NCBI GenBank assembly: GCA_034436155.1
Contig: DAOTVP010000028.1
Span: 1 to 64,000 of the forward strand
Direction: 5' to 3'
DNA: 64,000 nucleotides
DNA from: GCA-2794515 sp034436155
GTDB lineage: Bacteria; Chloroflexota; Anaerolineae; Aggregatilineales; Phototrophicaceae
The position numbers and the translations under genes are program-made. The notes beneath the pieces are model-generated. The model was not told the DNA's origin, did not search any database, and saw nothing but the letters and a program-made list of their open reading frames with translations. Shown in pieces: positions 25,233 through 34,430 of the stretch (within the stretch, counting starts at the first letter, position 1; each line of letters opens with the position of its first letter).

Positions 25233-26264
25233 ATGACGACAGGTGGTTTATCATTGGCGCTCACAATGGGCGGTATCACCTTTTTATTGTGTGTGATTTG
25301 GGGCGAGCCGTTCATCGAAATCTTAAAACGCTTGGGTATTGGCAAAAAAGTGCGCGATGCTCTCGCAGAAATGCACCAGAAAAAAATCGGCACGCCCACC
25401 ATGGGCGGGATTATGATCATTGTGCCTGTGTTGCTGATTATCTTCACGCTCAATTTAGCCAGAGTCGTCCAAACTGGCTCTGGCGCGAGTACCTTTTTGC
25501 CCCTGTTGGTGTTATTGGGTTTTGCTATTCTGGGTGGAATTGATGATTGGGAAGGCATTCGCAGGTCGTTTGGCGCGATTGGCGAAGGGATCTCGCCCCG
25601 TGCTAAATTTTTGGGGCAACTCATCCTTGCGGGGTTTGTGGCGGGGGTTATATCGTTATACGAAGGCGGTTTTTCGTTTGCTAACGAAGTCCGCATCCCG
25701 GTATTTCCAGTGGTCATCCCTATTCACCCCATTTTTTTTATCCCGATTGCCATGTTCATCATCATCGGCACATCGAATGCCGTCAATTTTACCGATGGCT
25801 TAGACGGATTAGCGGGAATTATCACCGCCAGCGCGTTTGCGGCGTATGGGGTGATCGCTTATTTGCAAGGGCAAATCTATCTCGTACAATTGTGCTTCGT
25901 GATGGTGGGCGCGTGTTTCGGATTTTTATGGTATAACGCCCATCCTGCCCAATTATTCATGGGTGATGTTGGCTCTTTGGCGCTTGGTGCGACACTCGGC
26001 ACGGTAGCATTGATGACGGGGCAGTGGTTGTTGTTGCCGATTATTGCCATTGTCCCCGTTGCCGAAGTCCTGTCGGTGATTTTACAAGTCTATTCTGCCA
26101 AATGGAGCAGACGTTATTTGGGCGTGGATAAGCGCCTTTTTCGCATGGCACCCTTGCATCACCATTTTGAAAAAGGCGGGTGGAGCGAGACGCAAGTCGT
26201 CCAACGCTTTTGGCTGGTCGGTATTTTGGCGGCGATGGTTGGCGTTGCCTTAGCGATTTTATAA
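25233..26264 (+). CDS. mraY: Phospho-N-acetylmuramoyl-pentapeptide transferase
   Basis: 343 aa, polytopic membrane enzyme. It moves phospho-MurNAc-pentapeptide from UDP to undecaprenyl phosphate, forming lipid I. Seen: KIGTPTMGGIMI near residue 50, GTSNAVNFTDGLDGLA with the catalytic aspartates, LFMGDVGSLALG, and the histidine-rich APLHHHFEKGGWSE motif, all diagnostic. About ten transmembrane helices. GAGGTGGG precedes ATG 25233. A repeat-filled gap follows, then murD. Confidence 0.95.
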   Translation: MTTGGLSLALTMGGITFLLCVIWGEPFIEILKRLGIGKKVRDALAEMHQKKIGTPTMGGIMIIVPVLLIIFTLNLARVVQTGSGASTFLPLLVLLGFAILGGIDDWEGIRRSFGAIGEGISPRAKFLGQLILAGFVAGVISLYEGGFSFANEVRIPVFPVVIPIHPIFFIPIAMFIIIGTSNAVNFTDGLDGLAGIITASAFAAYGVIAYLQGQIYLVQLCFVMVGACFGFLWYNAHPAQLFMGDVGSLALGATLGTVALMTGQWLLLPIIAIVPVAEVLSVILQVYSAKWSRRYLGVDKRLFRMAPLHHHFEKGGWSETQVVQRFWLVGILAAMVGVALAIL

Positions 26265-26280
26265 TTCTAACCAGAGAGAT

Positions 26281-26489
26281 ATGTAGGGCGGATTAGGCGA
26301 AGCCGTATATCCGCCCTAAGATAAAAAATAAGTGAGTAGTGTGTAGGGGCGGATTAGGCGAAGCCGTATATCCGCCCTAAGATAAAAAATAAGTGAGTAG
26401 TGTGTAGGGGCGGATTAGGCGAAGCCGTATATCCGCCCTACGATGAACAGAATTTGGCATGTAGGGCAGATGAGCGATAGCCCTGATTA
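26281..26489. repeat. Tandem array of three TA/GTAT hairpins plus one degenerate relative
   Basis: Three copies at 26282-26318, 26342-26379 and 26403-26440. Each is GGGCGGAT-TA-GGC-gaa-GCC-GTAT-ATCCGCCC flanked by TGTAG and CTA, in a 60-61 bp unit that includes an AT-rich tail (ataaaaaataagtgagtag). Copies 1 and 2 share the whole tail; copy 3 keeps only the hairpin. A looser hairpin, GTAGGGCAGAT..ATAGCCCTGAT, follows at 26461-26487. The array fills the mraY-murD gap (26265-26513), and no other feature is seen there. Confidence 0.9.
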
Positions 26490-26513
26490 AAACAGATGAA
26501 GAGATAAATATCT

Positions 26514-27899
26514 ATGTTTTCAAGAGGTATCAGTAGTGAAATTTTAGAGGGGCGGCGCGTGATTGTGGTCGGATTTGCCCGTCAGGGGCAAGCCCTTGCC
26601 CGATGGTTGCCCACCATCGGGGCGCGGGTGGTTGTCACCGATAACCGTCAACCGCATGAAATAGACGTGGAACTCGAAAATTTTCCGCGTGTGCGTTTTG
26701 TACTAGGCGGGCATCCGACAGAATTATTATACGGCGCAGATTTAATTTGCGTATCGGGCGGTGTGCCTCTCGACATTCCGTTTTTGCGAGAAGCGCGTGA
26801 GCGCAAAATCCCGATTACCAATGATGCACATCTATTTTTAGACCGTTCACCCGCGCCTGTCATCGGCATTACAGGCAGTGCTGGCAAAACCACCACCACC
26901 ACGCTGGTCGGGCAAATGTGCAAAAATGCCGGTCTGACGACATGGGTCGGCGGAAATATCGGCAATGTGTTGCTCGATGTGATGATGGGTATTCGTCCAG
27001 AGCATCAGGTCGTGATGGAACTGTCGAGTTTTCAACTCGAATTGTGTTTTTCGAGTCCGTCCATCGGCGCGATTTTGAATATTACCCCCAACCATCTCGA
27101 TAGACACGGCACCATGCACAATTACATCCGCGCCAAAGCCAACATCATCGGACACCAAACGGCGGATGATATTGCCGTTCTGGGGCGCGATAATCTGGTT
27201 ACGCGCTTATTAGAACCCGTTGTTAAAGGATATTTGGCGTGGTTTAGCCAACGCGAAATTGTCTCCGATGGCGCGTTTATGATAGGTAGTCGCTTGGCGG
27301 TGACGGGTATATCCAGTCCCGATGGCGCCCCACATATCATCTGCGAAGCATCCGAAATTCCCTTGCGCGGTGAACATAATGTGTTGAATGTGTTGGCGGC
27401 GTGCGCCATCGCAGGGGCGGCGGGTATTCATCCCGAAGTCATGACCGAGACCATCAAAACGTTTACGCCCGTCCCGCATCGGCTCGAATTGGTGCGCGTT
27501 TTGGATGGGGTGATGTATGTTAATGATAGCATCGCCACTGCCCCAGAACGGGTTGTCGCCGCCCTGAATAGTTATACCGAGCCGATTATTTTATTGGCGG
27601 GCGGGGCAGATAAAAAATTGTCGTGGGATGATATGATAGCCCTCGCCCGATACAAAACCCGTCATATTATCGCATTTGGGCGAGATGGTGATATAGTAGT
27701 AGAGACCATGAAAAAATTATTCGGTCATGCCAATAATGTCACCCGCGTGAAAACGTTGGATGAAGCCGTGCCATTAGCCAAAAAATTGGCACAAGCGGGG
27801 GATGTGGTGTTGCTCTCGCCCGGTGGCACCAGTTACGATGCCTATAAAGATTTTGCGGAACGTGGCGAACATTTCCGCCAATTAGTGAAAGCGTTGTAA
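26514..27899 (+). CDS. murD: UDP-N-acetylmuramoylalanine--D-glutamate ligase
   Basis: 461 aa. ATP-dependent addition of D-Glu to UDP-MurNAc-L-Ala in the cytoplasm. Seen: an N-terminal Rossmann-like UDP-binding domain, P-loop TGSAGKTTTTT (120-130), SSFQLELC, NITPNHLDRHGTM, HNVLNVLAACAIA, VPHRLELV and the C-terminal LSPGGTSYDAYKDFAERGEHF. Start ATG 26514. It ends four bases before ftsW. The repeat array upstream separates it from mraY, so a second promoter may exist, though none is obvious. Confidence 0.95.
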   Translation: MFSRGISSEILEGRRVIVVGFARQGQALARWLPTIGARVVVTDNRQPHEIDVELENFPRVRFVLGGHPTELLYGADLICVSGGVPLDIPFLREARERKIPITNDAHLFLDRSPAPVIGITGSAGKTTTTTLVGQMCKNAGLTTWVGGNIGNVLLDVMMGIRPEHQVVMELSSFQLELCFSSPSIGAILNITPNHLDRHGTMHNYIRAKANIIGHQTADDIAVLGRDNLVTRLLEPVVKGYLAWFSQREIVSDGAFMIGSRLAVTGISSPDGAPHIICEASEIPLRGEHNVLNVLAACAIAGAAGIHPEVMTETIKTFTPVPHRLELVRVLDGVMYVNDSIATAPERVVAALNSYTEPIILLAGGADKKLSWDDMIALARYKTRHIIAFGRDGDIVVETMKKLFGHANNVTRVKTLDEAVPLAKKLAQAGDVVLLSPGGTSYDAYKDFAERGEHFRQLVKAL

Positions 27900-27903
27900 A
27901 GTT

Positions 27904-29202
27904 ATGACTGACCAATCTTTACCCCAATTTGTAGATGACGATTTGCCCGTTGCCATTCCGCTTCAGCCTGTGCGTCCCATGAATCGCGCTACGGGTGATG
28001 TGCGCGATGTCTCTGAACGCAAACTCACTTTTTGGGCAACCCTCGATAAGCCCATGCTCATCATCACAGGGATGCTCCTCGCGCTGGGGTTGATGATGGT
28101 GTATAGTTCGACATTTGACTGGAGTTTGGCAGAATTTGGCAGTGAGACGCGGGTTTTATTGAGCCATATTCAAAATGTGGTGATTGGTGTGGTGGCGATG
28201 ATGATATTCGCCCGCGTCAATTTGCGTTTTATCCGTCGAATTGCGCTGATTGTCATGCTCATGGCGATTAGCTTCCTCATCGCCGTCTTGCTATTTGGGG
28301 ATGATACATTTGGGGCGCGTCGTGCGCTCATCAATGGGCGTTTTCAACCGAGTGAATTCGCAGAATTGGCGATTATCATCTACATGGCGGCGTGGATGGG
28401 GTCGAAAAATGTGCGCGTCCGCAGTTTGACGTATGGGTTGTTGCCTTTTTTGGTGCTGGTGGGCATCGTCACAGGGTTGGTCGTCATCCAACCAGACCTC
28501 AGCACTGCCGTGACGATTTTCGTCACATCGGCGATTATGTTCTTTTTGGCGGGCGCGAATATGCGCCAAGTGGCGATTGTGCTAGGCGTGTTGCTCATCG
28601 CGGGGCTAATCGTATTGCCCTTCTTCCCGTATGCCAAAACCCGTATCGATGCGTTCACGGCGGGCATCGTAGACCCCACCCAAGCCAGTTGGCATACCCA
28701 ACAGGCGCTCATCGCCATTTATTACGGCGGTTGGACGGGCTTAGGCTTAGGCACGGGTCAGAGCAAATTTCAGGGCTTGCCCGCGCCACATACTGATAGT
28801 ATCTTTGCCGTCATCGGCGAAGAATTTGGGGTGATTGGCGCGTTTGTGGTCATTGGCTTATATATGACATTTTGTTTTCGAGGATTCCAGATTTCGCGCC
28901 GTGCCACCGATGCCTTTAGTGGACTCATCGCCGCAGGGGTGACGGTGTGGGTGACATCCAAAGCCTTGCTCAATATTGCCGTTATGACCAACCTCGTCCC
29001 TGCTACGGGGCTACCCTTGCCGTTAATCAGCTTCGGCGGGTCATCGCTGGTGGTGATTTTGGCGGGGATCGGGTTGTTACATGCCGTTCATCGGCAAACG
29101 ATAATTAAAGAAAATTCACCAGAACGGAGAAATACCCGTGCGAATGATTATCGCCGCGGGGGGGACGGGCGGTCACGTCTACCCCGCACTCGCAGTCGTT
29201 GA
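27904..29202 (+). CDS. ftsW: SEDS-family peptidoglycan polymerase FtsW
   Basis: 432 aa with about ten transmembrane helices from residue ~50. SEDS proteins polymerise lipid II into glycan strands; FtsW pairs with the FtsI-type PBP at the septum. Seen: LMMVYSSTF near the first helix, IQPDLSTAVTIF, a loop with GLGLGTGQSKFQGLPAPHTDSIFAVIGEEFG (split here only for description of the conserved GQSK, HTD and EEFG parts), and PLISFGGSSLV near the end. The cytoplasmic N-terminus (1-50) and the Arg-rich tail are additions. The last 65 bases overlap murG in another frame, so coupling is tight. Confidence 0.93.
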   Translation: MTDQSLPQFVDDDLPVAIPLQPVRPMNRATGDVRDVSERKLTFWATLDKPMLIITGMLLALGLMMVYSSTFDWSLAEFGSETRVLLSHIQNVVIGVVAMMIFARVNLRFIRRIALIVMLMAISFLIAVLLFGDDTFGARRALINGRFQPSEFAELAIIIYMAAWMGSKNVRVRSLTYGLLPFLVLVGIVTGLVVIQPDLSTAVTIFVTSAIMFFLAGANMRQVAIVLGVLLIAGLIVLPFFPYAKTRIDAFTAGIVDPTQASWHTQQALIAIYYGGWTGLGLGTGQSKFQGLPAPHTDSIFAVIGEEFGVIGAFVVIGLYMTFCFRGFQISRRATDAFSGLIAAGVTVWVTSKALLNIAVMTNLVPATGLPLPLISFGGSSLVVILAGIGLLHAVHRQTIIKENSPERRNTRANDYRRGGDGRSRLPRTRSR

Positions 29203-30265
29203 ACACATACAAACGCATCATCCTGATACGCCGTTGATATTCATCGGCACAGTCGGCGGATTCGAGCGCCCGCTCATCGAGAAAGCGGGTATCGCTTTTT
29301 CTGCCCATTACGAGGTGAGCGCGGGTCCGATTCATGGGGTGAATCCGCTCAAAGCCATCACCAGCGCCTTCAAGTTGATGCGTGGAACATGGCAATCGTT
29401 TCGGATTTTAGGGCGCGAAAAGCCCAACGTCATTTTATCCACAGGCGGATGGGAAGGCTTGCCTGTGGCATTAGCCGCCCGCTTGCGTGGTGTGCCATTG
29501 CTGATTTACCTGCCCGATATTGAACCCGGATTGACGATTAAAGTGTTGCGATTGTTCGCGCAAAAGGTAGCGATAACCGTTGGTGAATCGCAAAAATTTT
29601 TCCGTGATGGTCAGACGATTATCACAGGCTATCCGTTGCGTAAACAGATGACCTCTGCCACCCGCGAGGCGGGAATCGCCCATTTTGGGTTAAATCCGAC
29701 CAAAAAAACGGTGTTGGTATTTGGTGGCAGTCGTGGAGCGCGTGCCATCAATATCGGCATTGGCAACATTTTGGGCGATATTTTGCACGATGGCGTACAG
29801 GTTATCCACCTCACAGGCACGCTCGATTATGAGCGTTCACAAGCGCAAATCGGCGATCTCAAAAATCATCCCGATTATCACGCCTTCGCCTATTTGCATG
29901 ATGATATGGGTTTGGCGATGGCGTGCGCCGATGTGTGTGTGTGTCGGGCGGGGGCGAGTGTCTTGGGCGAGTTTCCATTTTTCCGATTACCGTCTATACT
30001 AATCCCATTGGCATATAGCTGGCGCTATCAACAAATCAACGCCGATTATCTGGCATCGCGGGGCGGGGCGATTCACCTCGATGAAACCCGCATGGATGCC
30101 GAATTATTACCCACACTTCGCGCACTCTTGGGCGATTCTGCCCGTTTAGAAGCCATGCGCGAGGCGGTAGGGCAGGCGGCATCACCGGATGGCGCATCAA
30201 ATTTAGCGCAGGCATTAATTGGGTTGGCACAAGCACATGCCCAACGGCGAGGGAAAACAGCATGA
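29138..30265 (+). CDS. murG: UDP-GlcNAc:lipid I N-acetylglucosaminyltransferase
   Basis: 375 aa. GT28 enzyme that adds GlcNAc to lipid I, giving lipid II, on the inner membrane face. Seen: the N-terminal MIIAAGGTGGHVYPALAV loop, LSTGGWEGLPVALAAR, LVFGGSRGARAIN (donor-site G loop), and VCRAGASVLGEFPFFRLPSILIPLAYS-like C-terminal UDP-binding segment, here beginning near residue 267. The start is GTG 29138 with GGAGA seven bases upstream; ATG 29144 is the alternative. It starts inside ftsW and ends overlapping the next gene by ATGA. Confidence 0.94.
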   Translation: MRMIIAAGGTGGHVYPALAVVEHIQTHHPDTPLIFIGTVGGFERPLIEKAGIAFSAHYEVSAGPIHGVNPLKAITSAFKLMRGTWQSFRILGREKPNVILSTGGWEGLPVALAARLRGVPLLIYLPDIEPGLTIKVLRLFAQKVAITVGESQKFFRDGQTIITGYPLRKQMTSATREAGIAHFGLNPTKKTVLVFGGSRGARAINIGIGNILGDILHDGVQVIHLTGTLDYERSQAQIGDLKNHPDYHAFAYLHDDMGLAMACADVCVCRAGASVLGEFPFFRLPSILIPLAYSWRYQQINADYLASRGGAIHLDETRMDAELLPTLRALLGDSARLEAMREAVGQAASPDGASNLAQALIGLAQAHAQRRGKTA

Positions 30266-30801
30266 TACAACTTTCGATGTTTATGTGGATAATGGCGGCT
30301 ATCTTTGGGTACATCGGCTTCACACGCGGTTGGAACAAAGAGGTCATTTCGATGTCGGGGATTGTGCTGGGCTTATTTGCCTTGTTTCAATTTGATGATA
30401 CCCTCAACACCTTGCTCACCAATGTGCCAGAGGAGCAAAAATTTTTCATCCGCGCCATGATCTTCACGGTCATCATTTTCTTTGCCTATCAAACGCGGGC
30501 GCTCATCGGCAACGAGGCAAAACGCGGTGGCGATGGACGCGATAATTTGCAATCGGCATTATTGGGCGGGATTGTCGGGTTTATCAACGGCTATCTGATA
30601 TGGGGATCGTTGTGGTATTTTATGCACGTCACCAATTATCCCTTGCGCCCGTATGTGGATGCGCCCCTGCCAGGGACTGCCAGCGCCGATTTTGTCCAGT
30701 CTTTGCCATTATACATCCTCGGTGGCGGACCGGGCGGGGATGGTAGTCTGCTCTCTGCCGCCGTTATTGGCTTATTTTTGATTGTCCTGATTGTCATATA
30801 A
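30262..30801 (+). CDS. CvpA-like membrane protein (copy A)
   Basis: 179 aa with four or five predicted transmembrane helices. The N-terminal pattern IFGYIGFTRGWNKEVISMSGIVLGLFALF resembles the first helix pair and RGxxxE motif of CvpA-family proteins, which influence colicin V export or septum and envelope stability in other bacteria; the exact role is unknown. GGIVGFINGYLIWGSLWY is shared nearly in full with the next gene. It overlaps murG by four bases, so it is part of the same transcript. The last ~20 residues form a hydrophobic helix. Family assignment moderate. Confidence 0.6.
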   Translation: MIQLSMFMWIMAAIFGYIGFTRGWNKEVISMSGIVLGLFALFQFDDTLNTLLTNVPEEQKFFIRAMIFTVIIFFAYQTRALIGNEAKRGGDGRDNLQSALLGGIVGFINGYLIWGSLWYFMHVTNYPLRPYVDAPLPGTASADFVQSLPLYILGGGPGGDGSLLSAAVIGLFLIVLIVI

Positions 30802-30813
30802 AGGCGCAGACGC

Positions 30814-31350
30814 ATGATTCAACTCTATTCTTTGATGTGGATTTTGGCGGCATTCGGCGCGGTGTTGGGATTTTTGCGTGGTTGGAATAAAGAGGTCGTC
30901 GCTACGGCGGGTATCGCGCTTTCGATGTTCATCTTGTTTCAAATAGATGCCCTGTTCAGAGGCACGGCGCTCCTATTTTTAGAACGCGATCAAGCGGCGT
31001 TGGTGCAAATCGTCACCTTTTTGGTGATCGTATTCCTCGCCTATCGCAACCGCTCGCTCGCCAGAGATATGCGCCGTACCAACCGCGATGACCGCATTTC
31101 GGCGGGTATTTTGGGCGGGATTTTGGGCTTGGTGAACGGCTATTTGATAGGTGGCGCGTTGTGGTACTTTTTGGATATTAACGAATATCCTTTTTACCCC
31201 ATGATTATGACCCCTAGTGCCAATACGCCATCGGCGCAAGCCGTAGATGCCATTCCGTTGGTGATTATGAGCGGTGGCGCATCGGGCAGTGGCGATGCGT
31301 TGGTGATTGTAGTCGTGATATTATTCGTGCTGGTCTTGGCGGTGTTGTAA
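30814..31350 (+). CDS. CvpA-like membrane protein (copy B)
   Basis: 178 aa, paralogue of the preceding gene: same start MIQL-(S/Y)-LMWI, GFLRGWNKEVVATAGIALSMFILFQ, the GGILGLVNGYLIGGALWYFLD motif and a C-terminal hydrophobic anchor. The two proteins may form a heteromer. Its stop directly abuts the murC start (31351), so the pair sits inside the murG-murC transcript. CvpA-like by pattern only; no catalytic residues are expected. Confidence 0.6.
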   Translation: MIQLYSLMWILAAFGAVLGFLRGWNKEVVATAGIALSMFILFQIDALFRGTALLFLERDQAALVQIVTFLVIVFLAYRNRSLARDMRRTNRDDRISAGILGGILGLVNGYLIGGALWYFLDINEYPFYPMIMTPSANTPSAQAVDAIPLVIMSGGASGSGDALVIVVVILFVLVLAVL

Positions 31351-32742
31351 ATGGAATTTATCAAAGGGCAAAAAATTCATCTCATCGGTATTGGTGGATT
31401 TGGTATTTCTGCTATTGCGCGTATTTTATTAGAACGTGGATTCACCATTTCGGGCAGTGATAAACAAGCCAACGCGCTCACCGAAGCGTTAGCCCGCGAT
31501 GGTGCGACCATCCACATCGGACATGCGCCCGAACATGTTCATGGTGCAGATCTAATTATTCGCACATCCGCCGTCAAAGATGACCATATCGAGGTCGCCG
31601 AGGCGCATCGGCTCAATATCCCCGTGTACAAGCGTCAAGATATTTTAGAACCGCTCATGCGCGATGATTTTGTCATCGCCATCGCGGGAACGCACGGCAA
31701 AACCACCACCACCGCCATGACGGTGCATGTGTTACAAGAATGTCAATCTCCTCCATCATATATTGTCGGTGGCATTATGGCGAATACGGGCAAAAACGCG
31801 GGCGTGAGCAACATTGACCGATTCGTCATCGAGGCTGATGAATACGATAACGCTTTTTGGGGAATTCCTGCCAACGTGGTCATTCTGACGAATATTGAAT
31901 ATGACCATCCCGATTTTTTCGAGAATGATGCGGTCATGCTCGATTCGTTCCGTCAATTTTTAGACCGTATGCGACCCCATTCGACAGTGGTGGTCTGTGC
32001 CGATAGCCCATACGCGGTCAAATTAGCCAACGAATATCGTGCGAAGGGGCGCTATATCCATACCTATGGTATCAATCGTCCTGCCGATATGATGGCGAAG
32101 AATATTCGCGTAGATGGTGATAAAACCCATTTTGATGTGGTCACATCAGGCTTGCTTGAACCGTTCAGACATATCCCAGCACATATCACGCTCCCCATGA
32201 CAGGGCTTCATCATGTGCAAAATGCGTTAGGCGCGTTGCTGGTCGCCTCTACGATTGGGGATGTCAATCTTGAGGCTATCCCCCAAGCCTTTGCATCGTT
32301 CAAATCCACCGGACGGCGCTTTGAAATTCGTGCGGAGCGCGATGGCATCATTGTCGTTGATGACTATGCTCACCATCCAACCGCTATCAAGATGACCATC
32401 GAAGGGGCGAAATTGCGCTATCCGAATCATCAAATTTGGGCAGTATGGCAACCGCACATGTATAGCCGAACCATGATTTTAATGGAAGATTATGCCCATG
32501 CGTTTCATCAAGCCGATGCGGTGGTTGTCACCGATATTTATGCCGCCCGCGAAAATCCGATAAATGGGATAGATGGGGCTTGGGCAACCGAAAAAATCAA
32601 ACATGACCACAAGCATTATGGCGGTGATTTAGAAGCCACCGCCCAGTATTTACGTGACCGTGTGCAAGCGCCTGCGGTGGTGCTGATTATGAGCGCAGGT
32701 GATGCGCCTAAAATTGGCGAATTATTCCTCAAAAAAGGATAA
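31351..32742 (+). CDS. murC: UDP-N-acetylmuramate--L-alanine ligase
   Basis: 463 aa. ATP-dependent ligation of L-Ala to UDP-MurNAc, the first peptide-stem step. Seen: HLIGIGGFGISAIARILL (10-27), P-loop AGTHGKTTTTAM (112-123), EADEYDNAFWGI, NIEYDHPDFF, VDDYAHHPTAIKMTI and WQPHMYSRT. Cytoplasmic, full length. The stop at 32742 is four bases before murB. Confidence 0.95.
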   Translation: MEFIKGQKIHLIGIGGFGISAIARILLERGFTISGSDKQANALTEALARDGATIHIGHAPEHVHGADLIIRTSAVKDDHIEVAEAHRLNIPVYKRQDILEPLMRDDFVIAIAGTHGKTTTTAMTVHVLQECQSPPSYIVGGIMANTGKNAGVSNIDRFVIEADEYDNAFWGIPANVVILTNIEYDHPDFFENDAVMLDSFRQFLDRMRPHSTVVVCADSPYAVKLANEYRAKGRYIHTYGINRPADMMAKNIRVDGDKTHFDVVTSGLLEPFRHIPAHITLPMTGLHHVQNALGALLVASTIGDVNLEAIPQAFASFKSTGRRFEIRAERDGIIVVDDYAHHPTAIKMTIEGAKLRYPNHQIWAVWQPHMYSRTMILMEDYAHAFHQADAVVVTDIYAARENPINGIDGAWATEKIKHDHKHYGGDLEATAQYLRDRVQAPAVVLIMSAGDAPKIGELFLKKG

Positions 32743-32745
32743 ACG

Positions 32746-33663
32746 ATGATGCTCACACGCCTCAAAGCCCGCTTTGGCGATACATTACTCACTCGTGAGC
32801 CGATGTCGAAATATACGGCGGCGCGGATTGGCGGGCTTGCCGATGCAGTGTATATCGCCCGTGAATCGGTGGATGAACTCGCCGATGTGGTGCAATACGC
32901 ATGGGCAGATAATATCCCCATGCGCGTGATTGGTGGTGGCGCGAATATCCTCGTCTCGGATAAAGGCGTGCGTGGGCTGATTATCATCAACCGTGTCTCG
33001 CAAGTCGAATTTGGCGATTGGCGCGATAACATCACTGTATCGGCGACATCAGGCACATCGCTCACATCGTTGGCGCATAAATGCCAAAGCGCAGGTTATA
33101 TGGGCATGGAATGGGCGGTTAGCGTCCCTGGCACGGTTGGCGGGGCGGTCGTCAATAATGCGGGGGCGCATGGTGGTGATATTGCCATGAATTTAGCCAA
33201 CGCGGTTGTCCTTATGCCGAGTGGGGCGAAACTGTTTGAAAATGCCGATTTCGATTATGGTTATCGGCATTCGATCCTCAAAGCCATGAGCCATAAACGC
33301 TATTTGGTGTTACTCGCCACATTTTGCCTGACCAAAGATGACCCCATCGCCATTAAAGCGCGGATGGATGCCAATATCGCCAAACGCAAACAAACCCAAC
33401 CACCAGGGGCGAGTTTGGGTAGCATTTTCAAAAATCCCCCCAACGATTATGCCGGACGGCTCATCGAAGCCACAGGCTTAAAGGGTTATCGCATTGGTAA
33501 CGCCATGGTCTCGCCTATCCACGCCAATTTTTTCATCAACGACGGCGGTGATGCCACCGCCAGTGATTATTATGCCCTCATCCGTCATGTGCAACATGCC
33601 GTCTACGAGGCGCACGGTGTCATGCTCGACATGGAAATCGAACTGGTGGGGGAGTGGGATTAA
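32746..33663 (+). CDS. murB: UDP-N-acetylenolpyruvoylglucosamine reductase
   Basis: 305 aa. FAD-dependent reduction of UDP-GlcNAc-enolpyruvate with NADPH to UDP-MurNAc. Seen: YTAARIGGLADAVYIA, the FAD-binding IGGGANILVSDKGVRGLII, SVPGTVGGAVVNNAGAHGG, GASLGSIFKNP with the catalytic Ser, and a C-terminal Glu in MEIELVGEW. Start ATG 32746 or 32749. The stop codon shares bases with the stop of the convergent gene at 33660, so nothing separates them. Confidence 0.94.
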   Translation: MMLTRLKARFGDTLLTREPMSKYTAARIGGLADAVYIARESVDELADVVQYAWADNIPMRVIGGGANILVSDKGVRGLIIINRVSQVEFGDWRDNITVSATSGTSLTSLAHKCQSAGYMGMEWAVSVPGTVGGAVVNNAGAHGGDIAMNLANAVVLMPSGAKLFENADFDYGYRHSILKAMSHKRYLVLLATFCLTKDDPIAIKARMDANIAKRKQTQPPGASLGSIFKNPPNDYAGRLIEATGLKGYRIGNAMVSPIHANFFINDGGDATASDYYALIRHVQHAVYEAHGVMLDMEIELVGEWD

Positions 33664-34430
33664 TCAGGCAAACTGACCCCCGCCTGCTTATAATCCATAA
33701 AGCACATCCCTTTGACATAATCTGGAAAGGTATAAATCCCGTTCACTTGTAGCCATAAATTGCCGTTGAATTCACGGGTTAACCCAATCCGAAAATAACA
33801 ATCACCCTCAGATAATTGTTCTCGAATATAGCGCTCCGCTTTTTCGGGTGATTGGTTTTTGAGCAGGTAGTGAAAATAATAGCGAAATGTTAAATCAGTG
33901 ATACTCAAATCATAAAAATAGGTATCAGATTCATCTCGAAAACTGATGCGATAGTCATATTTTGCACGTCCATCGCGTTCTATGATGTCATATTTGAAAA
34001 ATTCGATTGTTTTGGGGCGGATTGTGCCGACAGAACGCGCACCAGTATGTGGTGAGATGGCTTTTTTCTTGATAGGTGTCTCGAAAATATCTTGAACGGT
34101 TGGGAATAAGGTATGTTCTAGCGCATTGCGCCACTTTTCGTCATCGGTTGTCCGCAAAATTTTGGTATCGCGTGTTGTATCCCAATCCATATCTTCAATA
34201 TGAGGCGGGTGAATTTTATGAGGTGGCTTGAAATATGTTTCTAATACGGCGCGTGGTCTTATCACACCCGTTGGCAACAAAAGCCGATTTGTAAAAATAC
34301 CGGGCGGGGGTAATTCTGGGCGGATTGTCTCAAATTTATCGTTCACACCTAAAATACAAACCTTATCACCGCGCATGTGCGTGACATCGGTGACTAAAAA
34401 CAATGTTTTCGTGCTTACATCAGATGCCAT
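33660..34430 (-). CDS. Uncharacterised protein, possibly dual OB-fold type
   Basis: 256 aa, soluble and beta-rich. FLVTDVTHMRGDKVCILGVN near the start, RPELPPPGIF and LPTGVIRPRAVLETYF resemble the first OB-like barrel of a poorly described family (dual OB domain) that I recall as a neighbour of DUF488 genes. The second half has YDYRISFRDESDTYFYDLSITDLTFRYYF and ends GMCFMDYKQAGVS. This naming is tentative. The start ATG 34430 lies 16 bases inside the upstream DUF488 gene, so it is the last gene of a tightly coupled three-gene operon. Nucleic-acid binding would be expected for OB folds; not shown. Confidence 0.5.
   Translation of the reverse strand: MASDVSTKTLFLVTDVTHMRGDKVCILGVNDKFETIRPELPPPGIFTNRLLLPTGVIRPRAVLETYFKPPHKIHPPHIEDMDWDTTRDTKILRTTDDEKWRNALEHTLFPTVQDIFETPIKKKAISPHTGARSVGTIRPKTIEFFKYDIIERDGRAKYDYRISFRDESDTYFYDLSITDLTFRYYFHYLLKNQSPEKAERYIREQLSEGDCYFRIGLTREFNGNLWLQVNGIYTFPDYVKGMCFMDYKQAGVSLPD

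Noticed and set aside
26281..26440. Three regularly spaced repeats resembling a short CRISPR array
   Set aside because: The spacers between hairpins are identical rather than unique, the units are true tandem duplicates, and no cas gene is near.
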